Source of the DNA: an uncultured Negativicutes bacterium
Lineage (GTDB): Bacteria; Bacillota; Negativicutes; Veillonellales; Megasphaeraceae
DNA: 64,000 nucleotides
Direction of reading: 5' to 3'
NCBI GenBank assembly: GCA_900752195.1
Contig: CAADUJ010000021.1
Coordinates: 1-64,000, forward strand
Position 1 is the stretch's first letter, and the number at the start of each line of letters is the position of its first letter. Of the stretch, positions 27,082 through 33,738 are shown piece by piece. The notes under the pieces were generated by a model. That model made no database searches, was not told where the DNA came from, and worked only from the letters and a program-made list of their open reading frames with translations. Position numbers and translations under genes: made by a program.

Positions 27082-27305
27082 TAAAACCAGACTCCTTTTA
27101 CTATGTTGTAATGCCACCATTGTCCATCCTGATACCGGATACAGGGCCAGCCATCCGTATAAAACATCTCAACCGCTTTCCCATGTGATTCTCCCAGCTC
27201 TATTTGTTTCATGGCCAGCTTGATTGCTTCCATTTTTACATCTTCCTGTACGACATTTCTATTTTTCATCTTTGCAAAAACCGCCGCCATTTTTTGCTTC
27301 TTCAT
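27081..27305 (-). CDS. Small phage protein, unknown
   Basis: 74 residues beginning MKKQKMAAVFAKMKNRNVVQ at the ATG at 27305, which has GGAGA 8 bases upstream. An upstream frame is open but lacks a site. The C-terminal part is aromatic (YTDGWPCIRYQDGQWWHYN). It ends at the start of the helicase-methylase gene (TAATG), so the two are coupled. I do not recognise it. Confidence 0.5.
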   Translation of the reverse strand: MKKQKMAAVFAKMKNRNVVQEDVKMEAIKLAMKQIELGESHGKAVEMFYTDGWPCIRYQDGQWWHYNIVKGVWF

Positions 27306-27411
27306 TGTTTTTTCTCCGTTTTTTGATAGAATAGTTATGTGATAATACTTTTTCCATGGGTAATCACCATTACCCATGCCGCTTACCTTGCAAGGTAAGC
27401 GGCTTTTTCCT

Positions 27412-27645
27412 TTAATGGATAATTAGATAATTTACCCACATCATGTAAGCAATCATCAAAATCACAACTAGTATGCTGCCTAAAAATAATGCGATAGCAA
27501 GGGCTGTATCAGCCTGCTCTTGTAGATCAATGATTTCTTTCCAAGCTTCTTCATTGATTCTTAATTTCGTATTGTGTTTCACGGCTTGTTCCGGATGATG
27601 CCTGCTATTAATCCAAGTGGCCGGTGGCTGCAGTTCAGATCTCAT
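27412..27645 (-). CDS. Small membrane protein, unknown
   Basis: 77 residues; a single transmembrane helix (TALAIALFLGSILVVILMIAY) near the C-terminus. The first 45 residues are polar and charged. ATG follows AAAGGAGGCGGAAAA and overlaps the end of the preceding gene. Possibly a membrane accessory of the early block. No family recognised. Confidence 0.5.
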   Translation of the reverse strand: MRSELQPPATWINSRHHPEQAVKHNTKLRINEEAWKEIIDLQEQADTALAIALFLGSILVVILMIAYMMWVNYLIIH

Positions 27646-27872
27646 TTTTCCGCCTCCTTTAAAATTTCCAATAAATCCTGTCCATCATACCGGCGCAGGA
27701 ATTCATTAAAGGTGTTTTTCCGTACCCGCTTAAAATTCCCGAATCTCAACGTAATCAGCATGCCGCTCTTCACGAGCCTGGCAACATTTGCCGGTGATGT
27801 GTGAAGCCGCATCCGTACTTCATCCAAAGACATTAGCCGGTCACAGTCATCGGGAAACATCTGTTCTTTCAT
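27642..27872 (-). CDS. Excisionase / helix-turn-helix DNA-binding protein
   Basis: 76 residues with a winged helix-turn-helix of the MerR/excisionase type (LMSLDEVRMRLHTSPANVARLVKSGML), then a short RFGNFKRVRKNTFNEF wing. Such small proteins act as directionality factors for the integrase or as early regulators. The site GGAGGCGGAACG precedes ATG. A true Xis role is inferred only from type and size; the gene is 6 kb from int. Confidence 0.6.
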   Translation of the reverse strand: MKEQMFPDDCDRLMSLDEVRMRLHTSPANVARLVKSGMLITLRFGNFKRVRKNTFNEFLRRYDGQDLLEILKEAEK

Positions 27873-28168
27873 CGTTCCGCCTCCTCTCGCTGAAAGTTGT
27901 TAAGCTCTGCCCTGACTTCCCGTTCTACCCCTTCTTCCCATGCCTTGACCCAGTCCTCAGCAGTAGTGTATCCCCTGGATGGGGTCAGGAAGTCTATACA
28001 GGCAATCCGGTAACCTTTTGCGATCTGTACGATATCGTTAAACTCACGCAGGGGTATGGACTGGGGCATAGCCGGGTCGGGGGCTTCCATGTCTAGTTTT
28101 GCCAGATACGCCTGGCGGTAGAGCCGCTGATAATTACGGCTCAGTACATACTGCTCATAGCCTGTCAT
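27869..28168 (-). CDS. Phage protein of unknown function
   Basis: About 99 residues, starting MTGYEQYVLSRNYQRLYRQA at the ATG at 28168 with AAGGAGG 8 bases upstream. Helical and charged throughout. It is the first gene behind the XRE remnant. No family is recognised. Confidence 0.5.
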   Translation of the reverse strand: MTGYEQYVLSRNYQRLYRQAYLAKLDMEAPDPAMPQSIPLREFNDIVQIAKGYRIACIDFLTPSRGYTTAEDWVKAWEEGVEREVRAELNNFQREEAER

Positions 28169-28181
28169 GGGTAGCACCTCC

Positions 28182-28274
28182 TTAATCGATCAGATCTGAC
28201 GCGTTGCAGTCCAATGCGTCGGCGATTTTCTTTAGTAATGTTCTTTTTTGTCGTACTTCTTTAATCCGGTTCAT
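28182..28274 (-). CDS. 30-residue XRE-like micro-ORF missing its helix-turn-helix core
   Basis: ATG at 28274 to TAA at 28182 gives 30 residues: MNRIKEVRQKRT followed at once by LLKKIADALDCNASDLID. The first part matches the first helix of XRE/Cro repressors and the second part matches the last helix. The recognition helices normally found between them (about 30 residues) are absent. GGTGGG lies about 8 bases before ATG. It could be a decayed regulator, a short dimerisation partner for other XRE proteins, or a chance frame. A ribosome-binding site for the next gene lies just behind its stop. Confidence 0.35.
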   Translation of the reverse strand: MNRIKEVRQKRTLLKKIADALDCNASDLID

Positions 28275-28299
28275 AGGTATTGCCCACCCTTTGATGCTG

Positions 28300-28583
28300 T
28301 GTCCACGGCTCAAGCTCTCCATGATAGAAACTTGAGTGCTTTAGCTCGAAATGCTTATGAAAGAAAGGGTGTGACCCTGCCCCATTAATCGGTAACGGTT
28401 AATGCAAACCGGGTTAATTCATGGGAACTCCTGTAAAGGACAACCATGAGCCAAGCTGATGAATCGGATCTGTAATCAGAAGGTGCAACGCATAGGCGGT
28501 GCCGACCGTAGCGAATAACCCGCCCAAGAAATCCCGGCATCCTGCTATTCATTAGAGCCCTGTCCCGGCAGGGTTCTTTTTTT
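28300..28583 (+). ncRNA. Structured RNA with group I intron/HEARO-like core and terminator
   Basis: The plus strand holds a dense set of helices and a terminator, with no coding frame that explains them. CATGG/CCATG (28420-28424/28444-28448) encloses TCCT-GTAA-AGGA (a GNRA-type loop) with GAAC and CAA joints, followed by GAGCCAAGC. This is the P4-P5-P6 pattern of group I introns. GAAGGTGCAACGC follows at 28479, as in P6-P7. A long-range helix CGGGTTA/TAACCCG (28410-28416/28516-28522) closes it. The 5' part adds hairpins CTCAAG/CTTGAG and CATTAA/TTAATG. It ends with a terminator. A matching P7 could not be found, so HEARO (IscB-type omega RNA) or another related RNA is as likely as a true intron. 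Confidence 0.6.
28555..28583 (+). terminator. Terminator of the structured RNA
   Basis: GAGCCCTG, loop TCCCGG, CAGGGTTC and a run of seven Ts on the plus strand. Only one G-U pair lies in the 8-bp stem. It ends the RNA region at 28300-28555 and shows that it is transcribed on the plus strand, against the surrounding minus-strand genes. Confidence 0.85.
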
Positions 28584-28662
28584 ATTACGTCTTTTCTTCT
28601 TTTCTTCTCTTGATTGATTGTTTCTTTTTTCACCACAACCAACATAGCAAGATCCTCCGCTC

Positions 28663-28893
28663 CTATAGAATCCAATTACCTGCCTGTTTTAAGATGTCGT
28701 ACATCATGGCCGGTACATTGTCGCAAGCGACATTAACATATTGTATAGATCCAGACAACACATCTGTTACTTCTACTAGTTCATTTCCCATAAGTCTGAA
28801 TTGGAAATGCTTATTATCCACTGCCAGCGCCTTTTCAAAGTAATCCAATGCTATTATTTTTTTTCGGCGGCTTTCCATAATCAATTCGTCCAT
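28663..28893 (-). CDS. Small phage protein, unknown
   Basis: 76 residues (MDELIMESRRKKIIALDYFE...). AAAGGAGATG lies before ATG. The middle is beta-rich (FQFRLMGNELVEVTDVLSGS). No family is recognised. Its 5' end sits back to back with the promoter of the plus-strand DUF2441 gene. Confidence 0.5.
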   Translation of the reverse strand: MDELIMESRRKKIIALDYFEKALAVDNKHFQFRLMGNELVEVTDVLSGSIQYVNVACDNVPAMMYDILKQAGNWIL

Positions 28894-28909
28894 CTATAAC
28901 ATCTCCTTT

Positions 28910-28938
28910 TTGGGAGTAAAATCCATGCGTGATATAAT
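28910..28938 (+). promoter_or_regulatory. Sigma-70 promoter for the DUF2441 gene
   Basis: TTGGGA at 28910-28915 and TATAAT at 28933-28938 with a 17-base spacer, followed 24 bases later by ATG with AAAGGATGTGATTAGTT. The gene thus has its own promoter within a block of opposite-strand phage genes, as for a moron. Confidence 0.7.
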
Positions 28939-28962
28939 GCAATTGAAAGGATGTGATTAGTT

Positions 28963-29517
28963 ATGAAATATGTTGAAAATCAAATTTTTTATCATGTGCA
29001 GCGCGGTAGACAAAAAGTATCACATGTAGGAGATATTTTAAAATCAGGTATTAAAGAAAATGACTTTTTGGGCTTTTATCGAACGTTTGACTTGAACAAT
29101 GTGGCCCCACAAACGGCTATTGCAGAATTGAGGCGATATCTGCGTGAACAGATATTTGAAGATGTTAGAAAAACTCAGTTTCCTGATTTACCGTCCCGAT
29201 TTTACTGCCTTTGGATTATTCCTGATTCACCCATATTAAATGAATCCCTAACGTTCTGGATTCCTCGAGTTGTCGGGAACATTAATGATACATTTCGTGT
29301 CCTTAAACTTTCTTGTACTGGCCACGTTCATTATGCGTGCGAAGAGTATTTAGCATTGGAAAAATGTAATACACTTCAGGCAACTTGCGATAACGCTGTC
29401 CATTATTGGCGTGGAGACAATGTAATCATTGGCAGCCCTCAGGTTGAAGCGTTATTTTATGGAGACGCATTAGTACAAGAAGTTGTTAATCCTTTTGATC
29501 CAAAACATCAATTGTAA
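28963..29517 (+). CDS. DUF2441 family protein (phage accessory gene)
   Basis: 184 residues with the DUF2441 pattern: FYHVQRGRQKV near the start, REQIFEDVRKTQFPDLPSRFYCLWI in the middle, and NAVHYWRGDNV followed by VEALFYGDALV near the end. The family is of unknown activity; distant similarity to ADP-ribosyltransferase-like folds has been suggested. It is on the opposite strand to its neighbours, has its own promoter and converges on the next gene, overlapping it by 32 bases. That placement fits an acquired accessory gene expressed from the prophage. Confidence 0.7.
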   Translation: MKYVENQIFYHVQRGRQKVSHVGDILKSGIKENDFLGFYRTFDLNNVAPQTAIAELRRYLREQIFEDVRKTQFPDLPSRFYCLWIIPDSPILNESLTFWIPRVVGNINDTFRVLKLSCTGHVHYACEEYLALEKCNTLQATCDNAVHYWRGDNVIIGSPQVEALFYGDALVQEVVNPFDPKHQL

Positions 29518-29983
29518 GTTCTTGATCTCCCAGATGCCCAATTACGAGTTTCTTGTGAGGGATGATATTCCCGTTTTCGTCTTTGGCAATTAGTCTGCTG
29601 GCGCCAACAGAACAAGGTCCAAATGCCCGTGCACCATATACTCTTTCAAAATACTCGGGATTTTCTGTGGTGTTCCAATGATAATTAGATAGGTAGCATT
29701 CAGAATCGTCAGTAACATGTTGAATAACTTTTTCTAATGTTTCTTTAAAATCAATTAACGGTACACCGTAATTAGCCATAATATCTAATATGGACTGTTC
29801 AAGATTATCTTTCGAATCTACATAATGGCTATGTGAATTCATATAATGGTTATTAATTGTTTCCCTTCTAAGCAATGCATTTACCAATTCTTGTTTTGCC
29901 TGTTTATGATTGGTGCTGTTCGCCTCAGTACCAATCATTTTTTCTATGGCATCTGCTACTTTATACGCTTCTGCTTCTTTCAT
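29486..29983 (-). CDS. Phage accessory protein, unknown
   Basis: About 165 residues starting MKEAEAYKVADAIEKMIG at the ATG at 29983, with AAGGAGATGAT upstream; farther ATGs lack a site. A helical N-terminal half precedes a segment ending VIQHVTDDSECYLSNYHWN. A small domain follows with FGPCSVGASRLIAKDENGN. Its 3' end overlaps that of the DUF2441 gene on the other strand. No known family. Confidence 0.5.
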   Translation of the reverse strand: MKEAEAYKVADAIEKMIGTEANSTNHKQAKQELVNALLRRETINNHYMNSHSHYVDSKDNLEQSILDIMANYGVPLIDFKETLEKVIQHVTDDSECYLSNYHWNTTENPEYFERVYGARAFGPCSVGASRLIAKDENGNIIPHKKLVIGHLGDQELTIDVLDQKD

Positions 29984-30002
29984 TATTGAAATCATCTCCT
30001 TA

Positions 30003-30266
30003 TTACAGAACCATGCCATACTTTTCTTCGACCTCTTTCGTCCAGTGTGTAACTTCATCCCATGCGTCGGGATAAGGGCCATCAGATAACAGGAAAATCA
30101 CGTCAGCGCAACAGTCCTGATATCCTTTTGCAAAAGCCGCTTCCCATTGGAAGTCCTCTTTCAACGTTACAGAATTAGAGTCTATAGCTTTCATCTTAGC
30201 CTTAATGGCTTTTTCCCATCTGCGCTGGAGCCATACTTGCATAGCCAGTTTTTCTCTGTTTGTCAT
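30003..30266 (-). CDS. Small phage protein, unknown
   Basis: 87 residues, helical and rich in Trp, Lys and Glu (VWLQRRWEKAIKAKMKA, WEAAFAKGYQDCCADVIF). AAAGGAGGCACAGAAC precedes ATG. It is translated from the minus-strand early transcript that begins near the cro-like gene. No family recognised. Confidence 0.5.
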   Translation of the reverse strand: MTNREKLAMQVWLQRRWEKAIKAKMKAIDSNSVTLKEDFQWEAAFAKGYQDCCADVIFLLSDGPYPDAWDEVTHWTKEVEEKYGMVL

Positions 30267-30280
30267 GTTCTGTGCCTCCT

Positions 30281-30514
30281 TTATAAAAACATTTCCATAC
30301 CACAGGCGTCATACGCGTCTACGACGCTGATTTTATCCACCAGCCTTCCGTCATTAGCATTGATGACTACAAGGTAAACACCGCCGCCAAAGGTTTTTGC
30401 CAAAAAATTATGGATGTCTGCTATGGTAAGATTTCCCCCTTTTGGACTGCTGAATTTCCACGCCTGGGTGCCGGTGCAGTCTCTACAGGACTCCATTATC
30501 AGCTTCTTTGTCAT
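30281..30514 (-). CDS. Small phage protein, unknown
   Basis: 77 residues (MTKKLIMESCRDCTGTQAWK...). A beta-alpha pattern with NLTIADIHNFLAKTFGGGVYLVV. It follows the cro-like gene, and its ATG has AAAGGAGGCACGTAGT. No family recognised. Confidence 0.5.
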   Translation of the reverse strand: MTKKLIMESCRDCTGTQAWKFSSPKGGNLTIADIHNFLAKTFGGGVYLVVINANDGRLVDKISVVDAYDACGMEMFL

Positions 30515-30537
30515 ACTACGTGCCTCCTTTTCTTCTA

Positions 30538-30562
30538 TTTAAATTGCGCTACGCAATTTAAA
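30538..30562. promoter_or_regulatory. Repressor operator after the cro-like gene
   Basis: TTTAAATTGCG, centre CTA, CGCAATTTAAA: an 11-bp perfect inverted repeat that overlaps the stop codon of the cro-like gene. It shares the TGCG-N3-CGCA core with the two sites in the cI-cro gap. It probably serves the same repressor. Confidence 0.7.
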
Positions 30563-30764
30563 ATGCAAAAAATAATCGATAATATTCCTCATCGCTTAAC
30601 TTAAGAATATTTCCGATCTTTTCAGCCTCATCTAAGGTAATAGGTCTTATATGATTTAACTTTTGGCTAATAGTCGGTTCACTGCAGCCAATGGCCATAG
30701 CTAAGTCTTTTTGGGTTAATCCCATTTCAACCATTTTGGCCTTGATTTTTCGTGTATCTAGCAT
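30558..30764 (-). CDS. Cro-like XRE regulator
   Basis: 68 residues made up of a single helix-turn-helix (TQKDLAMAIGCSEPTISQKLNHIRPITLDEAEKI). It is transcribed away from the CI-like gene, as Cro is. The ATG follows GAGGAGGTGAGAGCATA. It should begin the early minus-strand transcript and oppose lysogeny by repressing the cI promoter. It lies under a promoter (-35 TTGACA, -10 TATTAT) flanked by two operators. Confidence 0.85.
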   Translation of the reverse strand: MLDTRKIKAKMVEMGLTQKDLAMAIGCSEPTISQKLNHIRPITLDEAEKIGNILKLSDEEYYRLFFAF

Positions 30765-30783
30765 TATGCTCTCACCTCCTCAC

Positions 30784-30800
30784 AATTGCGTTGCGCAATT
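30784..30800. promoter_or_regulatory. Repressor operator 1 (downstream of cro -10)
   Basis: AATTGCG-TTG-CGCAATT, perfect inverted repeat with 7-base arms. It lies just downstream of the cro promoter -10, where a bound repressor would block transcription. Confidence 0.7.
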
Positions 30801-30814
30801 CATGTTTATATAAT

Positions 30815-30843
30815 AGCGCTTTCCTTGCAAACTGTCAATGCGT
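30815..30843 (-). promoter_or_regulatory. Early promoter for the cro-like gene
   Basis: On the minus strand TTGACA, 17-base spacer and TATTAT. The operator at 30839-30849 overlaps the -35, and the operator at 30784-30800 is past the -10. This is the main early promoter of the prophage. Confidence 0.8.
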
Positions 30844-30849
30844 AACGCA
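30839..30849. promoter_or_regulatory. Repressor operator 2 (overlaps cro -35)
   Basis: TGCG-TAA-CGCA, a shorter inverted repeat with the same core and spacing as the other two sites. It overlaps the -35 of the early promoter. Confidence 0.65.
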
Positions 30850-30900
30850 AAAAAATATATAAAATTAGTTAGTTTTATTTGCTCTGTGCAAATAATGTGG

Positions 30901-30906
30901 TATAAT
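30901..30906 (+). promoter_or_regulatory. Lysogenic promoter for the CI-like gene (-10)
   Basis: TATAAT at 30901-30906 with TTGCTC 16 bases upstream; the ATG at 30938 follows AAAGGAGAAAAGCTA. The region between the two divergent promoters holds the operators. Confidence 0.65.
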
Positions 30907-30937
30907 ATAGCTAGTAATTGACAAAGGAGAAAAGCTA

Positions 30938-31612
30938 ATGGACGCATCAAATAATCGTATGATTGGATCCAGAATTATAAAAGCAAGAAAATCAAAAAGC
31001 ATTACGGCAAAAGAACTTGCTGATAAGATTCATGTTGCCGCTTCTACAATTTCAAGATATGAAAAAGGCGAAATTAACAAAATAAAAATGCCCGTTATCG
31101 ATGCAATAGCTAGGGCATTAAATGTAAATCCTATGTGGATTTTAGGGAAATCAGAATATCCGGATGAAAGTGACATGATTAAATCATGGAATACCCCTCT
31201 CCCAGAGGGAGCGTTCCGTCCGGCATTGAAACGCGTCCCTATGCTGGGGTATGCCGCAGCGGGAGAACCTCTCGAAAATCTGGATGGCCAGGATACGTAC
31301 TATGTCGAAACGGATAGTAAATACCGTGTAGATTTCTGTATCACGGTCCGTGGTGACAGTATGATTAATGCAGGTATAAATGACGGAGATATCGTTTTTG
31401 TGCGCCGACAGCCGGAGGTGGAAAATGGTCAGGTCGCATGCGTTGAAATTGAGCGTAGCCGGGTATGTATCAAGCGGTTTTATAAAACAGATAATGGCGT
31501 TATGCTCGTTTCCGAAAATCCTAAATATGCCCCATTACAGTTCAATGAAACAAATTGTGACGATTTCCGTATTTTAGGATTAGCCGTAATTAAGCAGTCT
31601 GAAATACATTAA
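30938..31612 (+). CDS. CI-like repressor with S24 self-cleavage domain
   Basis: 224 residues. The N-terminal helix-turn-helix lies at about 25-45 (TAKELADKIHVAASTISRYE). A LexA/S24 peptidase domain follows, with the Ala-Gly cleavage pair at 108-109 (GYAAAGEP), Ser141 in VRGDSMINAGI, and a Lys near 179 (VCIKRFYK). RecA-stimulated autocleavage is expected, so the prophage would be induced by DNA damage. It is divergent from the cro-like gene and forms an operon with the zinc-ribbon and Abi genes. Confidence 0.9.
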   Translation: MDASNNRMIGSRIIKARKSKSITAKELADKIHVAASTISRYEKGEINKIKMPVIDAIARALNVNPMWILGKSEYPDESDMIKSWNTPLPEGAFRPALKRVPMLGYAAAGEPLENLDGQDTYYVETDSKYRVDFCITVRGDSMINAGINDGDIVFVRRQPEVENGQVACVEIERSRVCIKRFYKTDNGVMLVSENPKYAPLQFNETNCDDFRILGLAVIKQSEIH

Positions 31613-31627
31613 AAGGAGGCCGATATT

Positions 31628-32338
31628 ATGTTCTGTACAAAATGTGGTAAACAAATTCCTGATGATTCAAAGTTCTGTTCATACTGCGGGGCTGCTGTTG
31701 AAACACCTGAGGAAATGCAAAAGCGTATAGATAAAGCCGCTATTGAGAATAAGAAGCACACGACGCCGGTTGTCGCTAATGAGCAACCGCGTACGTCTTC
31801 GTCTAAATCCTCGATTATTATTGCGACATTTATTGCTTTAGCTATCTTATTAGGTATGTTAACCCTTGCAATATGGCCTAAATCACAAACTGTTCCAAAA
31901 AAACCGGCTACATCAACAACGCAGACAAAACCTACAAAAGAAGCCGTACAAAAAATACCAGCGCCAACGTCTATTGAAACTTTCGAGATTGATATTAATG
32001 CTATTGGAGAACCTGTTGCAAAAATCCAGATTAAAAACAATAGCGATAAAACAATCGATGGGTTCAAAGTAATTGTTTCAGCCAAAGACAATTTCGAAAA
32101 AGATGTTCATGAGTACGGTAGCGGCGGCACTACGGCACGGCTTATTAGTCAAAGGAAGATCGCCCCTGGCGCAGTATCTGATAGTCGAATTTATTGGACT
32201 CTGCATGGATACGAAAATGGTACTAAATTTCACGTAAAGGTATATGAAATCCATTATACAGACGGGACATCTTGGAAAGCGGCACAAAGCGATCCGGTGG
32301 AATCCGATACCGTTAAAACCGATAAAGTAATTGAGTAG
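31628..32338 (+). CDS. Zinc-ribbon membrane protein in lysogeny cassette
   Basis: 236 residues: an N-terminal zinc ribbon (CTKCGKQIPDDSKFCSYCG), a charged linker, one transmembrane helix (IIIATFIALAILLGMLTLAI, residues ~62-82), a Pro/Thr/Lys-rich stretch, and a C-terminal beta domain (IDINAIGEPVAKIQIKNNSD, FxLD/FxLYD-like). It lies 15 bases after the CI gene behind AAAAGGAGGCCGATATT, so it is expressed in the lysogen. The domain layout resembles membrane stress or exclusion proteins, but no function is known. It may act in superinfection exclusion with the Abi gene next to it. Confidence 0.65.
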   Translation: MFCTKCGKQIPDDSKFCSYCGAAVETPEEMQKRIDKAAIENKKHTTPVVANEQPRTSSSKSSIIIATFIALAILLGMLTLAIWPKSQTVPKKPATSTTQTKPTKEAVQKIPAPTSIETFEIDINAIGEPVAKIQIKNNSDKTIDGFKVIVSAKDNFEKDVHEYGSGGTTARLISQRKIAPGAVSDSRIYWTLHGYENGTKFHVKVYEIHYTDGTSWKAAQSDPVESDTVKTDKVIE

Positions 32339-32445
32339 GGAAATGGTGGCCCGTAACAAAACAGCCTGTGACCTGCGTCAGTACAATTTTTTCTATCATT
32401 ACGTAGGAGCGTGACTATTTAATTGATGTTGTAGGAGTACCAAAA

Positions 32446-33366
32446 ATGAAACGATTATTAAATACTGATGAACTAATCACACATATGAAGGATAAAGGGA
32501 TTCAGTTCAATATTACCAATGAAACATCAGCTAAGCATTTTTTAACTGAGCATAATTATTATTTCAAATTATCTTCCTACCGAAAAAATTATGACAAATT
32601 CCTATTGGGCTCAAATAAGGGAAAGTATATGAATCTTGATTTCGCTTATTTACAGGATTTATCTACTATAGATTTCCATATACGTTATTTGATTATTTAC
32701 ATGTGCCTGGACATCGAGCATTCTCTGCGTACGCTTTTACTTCAAGATATGACGTCAAATCCTTTGGAAGACGGGTATAAAATCGTAGCTAGCTGGGATT
32801 CTGAATTGTACCATCGAAATAAAATTAGAGCTCATCTTAATACTTCATATTGTCAAAATTTAATTAACAAGTATTATCCGGATTTTCCAGCATGGGCGCT
32901 TCTTGAGCTATTGTCTTTTGGAGAACTGTGCAAATTCACGCAGTATTATGATTTTACCTATAAAGGACGGCTCCCATTCAAATGCAGGATGCTTTTCCCA
33001 ATACGAGATATACGTAATGCCGCCGCGCATAACAATTGTCTAATACATAATGTTCGCGAAAATTCGGGAATCAATATCAATCCTGAAATCAGGAAAACAG
33101 TAGCTAATATATTCAACAATAAAAACGCACGCTTGCGGAGTACTAACCTGAATAACAAACCAATCCATGATTTTATATGTCTTCTATACATGTATCCCAA
33201 AATTGTTCATAGTGAGCCATTATTAAAGCAAAGAAAGGCGGAGTTGGACTCTTTAATTTTTCAACGGATTCCCCGGCATAAAGAATATTATTTAAAAAAT
33301 GCAGGCTTGTGCAATGCCTATAAATTCGTTTTGCAGATATTCCTCAATTTACGAAAGTCATATTGA
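32446..33366 (+). CDS. Abi_2 family abortive infection protein (HEPN-like)
   Basis: 306 residues of the Abi_2 (AbiD/AbiF) family, with an N-terminal part NITNETSAKHFLTEHNYYFKL, the central DIEHSLRTLLL, and the motif RNAAAHN at residues 190-196. RN-A-A-A-H fits the RX4H motif of HEPN ribonucleases. Abi_2 proteins are phage-defence genes common in prophages. The gene lies in the lysogenic operon after the repressor, so it would guard the lysogen against other phages. Activity and trigger are inferred. Confidence 0.8.
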   Translation: MKRLLNTDELITHMKDKGIQFNITNETSAKHFLTEHNYYFKLSSYRKNYDKFLLGSNKGKYMNLDFAYLQDLSTIDFHIRYLIIYMCLDIEHSLRTLLLQDMTSNPLEDGYKIVASWDSELYHRNKIRAHLNTSYCQNLINKYYPDFPAWALLELLSFGELCKFTQYYDFTYKGRLPFKCRMLFPIRDIRNAAAHNNCLIHNVRENSGININPEIRKTVANIFNNKNARLRSTNLNNKPIHDFICLLYMYPKIVHSEPLLKQRKAELDSLIFQRIPRHKEYYLKNAGLCNAYKFVLQIFLNLRKSY

Positions 33367-33573
33367 CAAACGCTCTATTTTTTCGTATAATAAGCTCACT
33401 ACAAAAACTGGTAACAGTTTTATCGGGCGCGAGTCATATGACAAGCGCCTTAATTTTTTATCCAGGGATATCTGCATAATATGCAGGTACCCCTATTTTT
33501 ATTGTGTCAGTATTTTTGCTCTAAGCATGCGTTAAGAACAGAAACTTGAATTAATTTGTCCTTAGCGCAAAAT

Positions 33574-33610
33574 AAAAAAATCCCGTCCCCTGCGCCAACA
33601 GGAAACGGGA
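33574..33610 (-). terminator. Leftward terminator before abi
   Basis: Read on the minus strand: TCCCGT, inner CCTG/CAGG pairs, ACGGGA and a T run. It would stop minus-strand transcription entering the back of the Abi gene. Confidence 0.6.
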
Positions 33611-33660
33611 AGCCGTGCGGGGCGTCATCCACGCACAGAGTAAATCCACCACCATCGTAT

Positions 33661-33700
33661 TAGGGCTGATTTACGTATATAGTATAGCATATCAGCCCTA
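33661..33700. repeat. 10-bp inverted repeat near int start
   Basis: TAGGGCTGAT and ATCAGCCCTA are separated by 20 bases that contain a TATAGTATAGC -10-like run. The same GGCTGATTT occurs again at the int ribosome-binding site. It may be an operator or an mRNA hairpin that limits int expression. Confidence 0.45.
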
Positions 33701-33738
33701 CTATCCGCCATAGGTATCATCAAGGAGGCTGATTTTTT

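Larger units (their letters stand above)
33367..33738. other. 372-base gap between abi and int
   Basis: No gene is seen. It holds a minus-facing terminator (33574-33610), a 10-bp inverted repeat (33661-33700) and the int ribosome-binding site (AAGGAGGCTGATTTTTT before ATG 33739). A plus-strand promoter for int probably lies within 33671-33690 (TATAGTATAGCAT). Confidence 0.5.

Noticed and set aside
28385..28675. A 96-residue minus-strand ORF over the structured RNA
   Set aside because: It runs through the paired helices and terminator of the plus-strand RNA, has no ribosome-binding site, and its sequence has no protein-like pattern.
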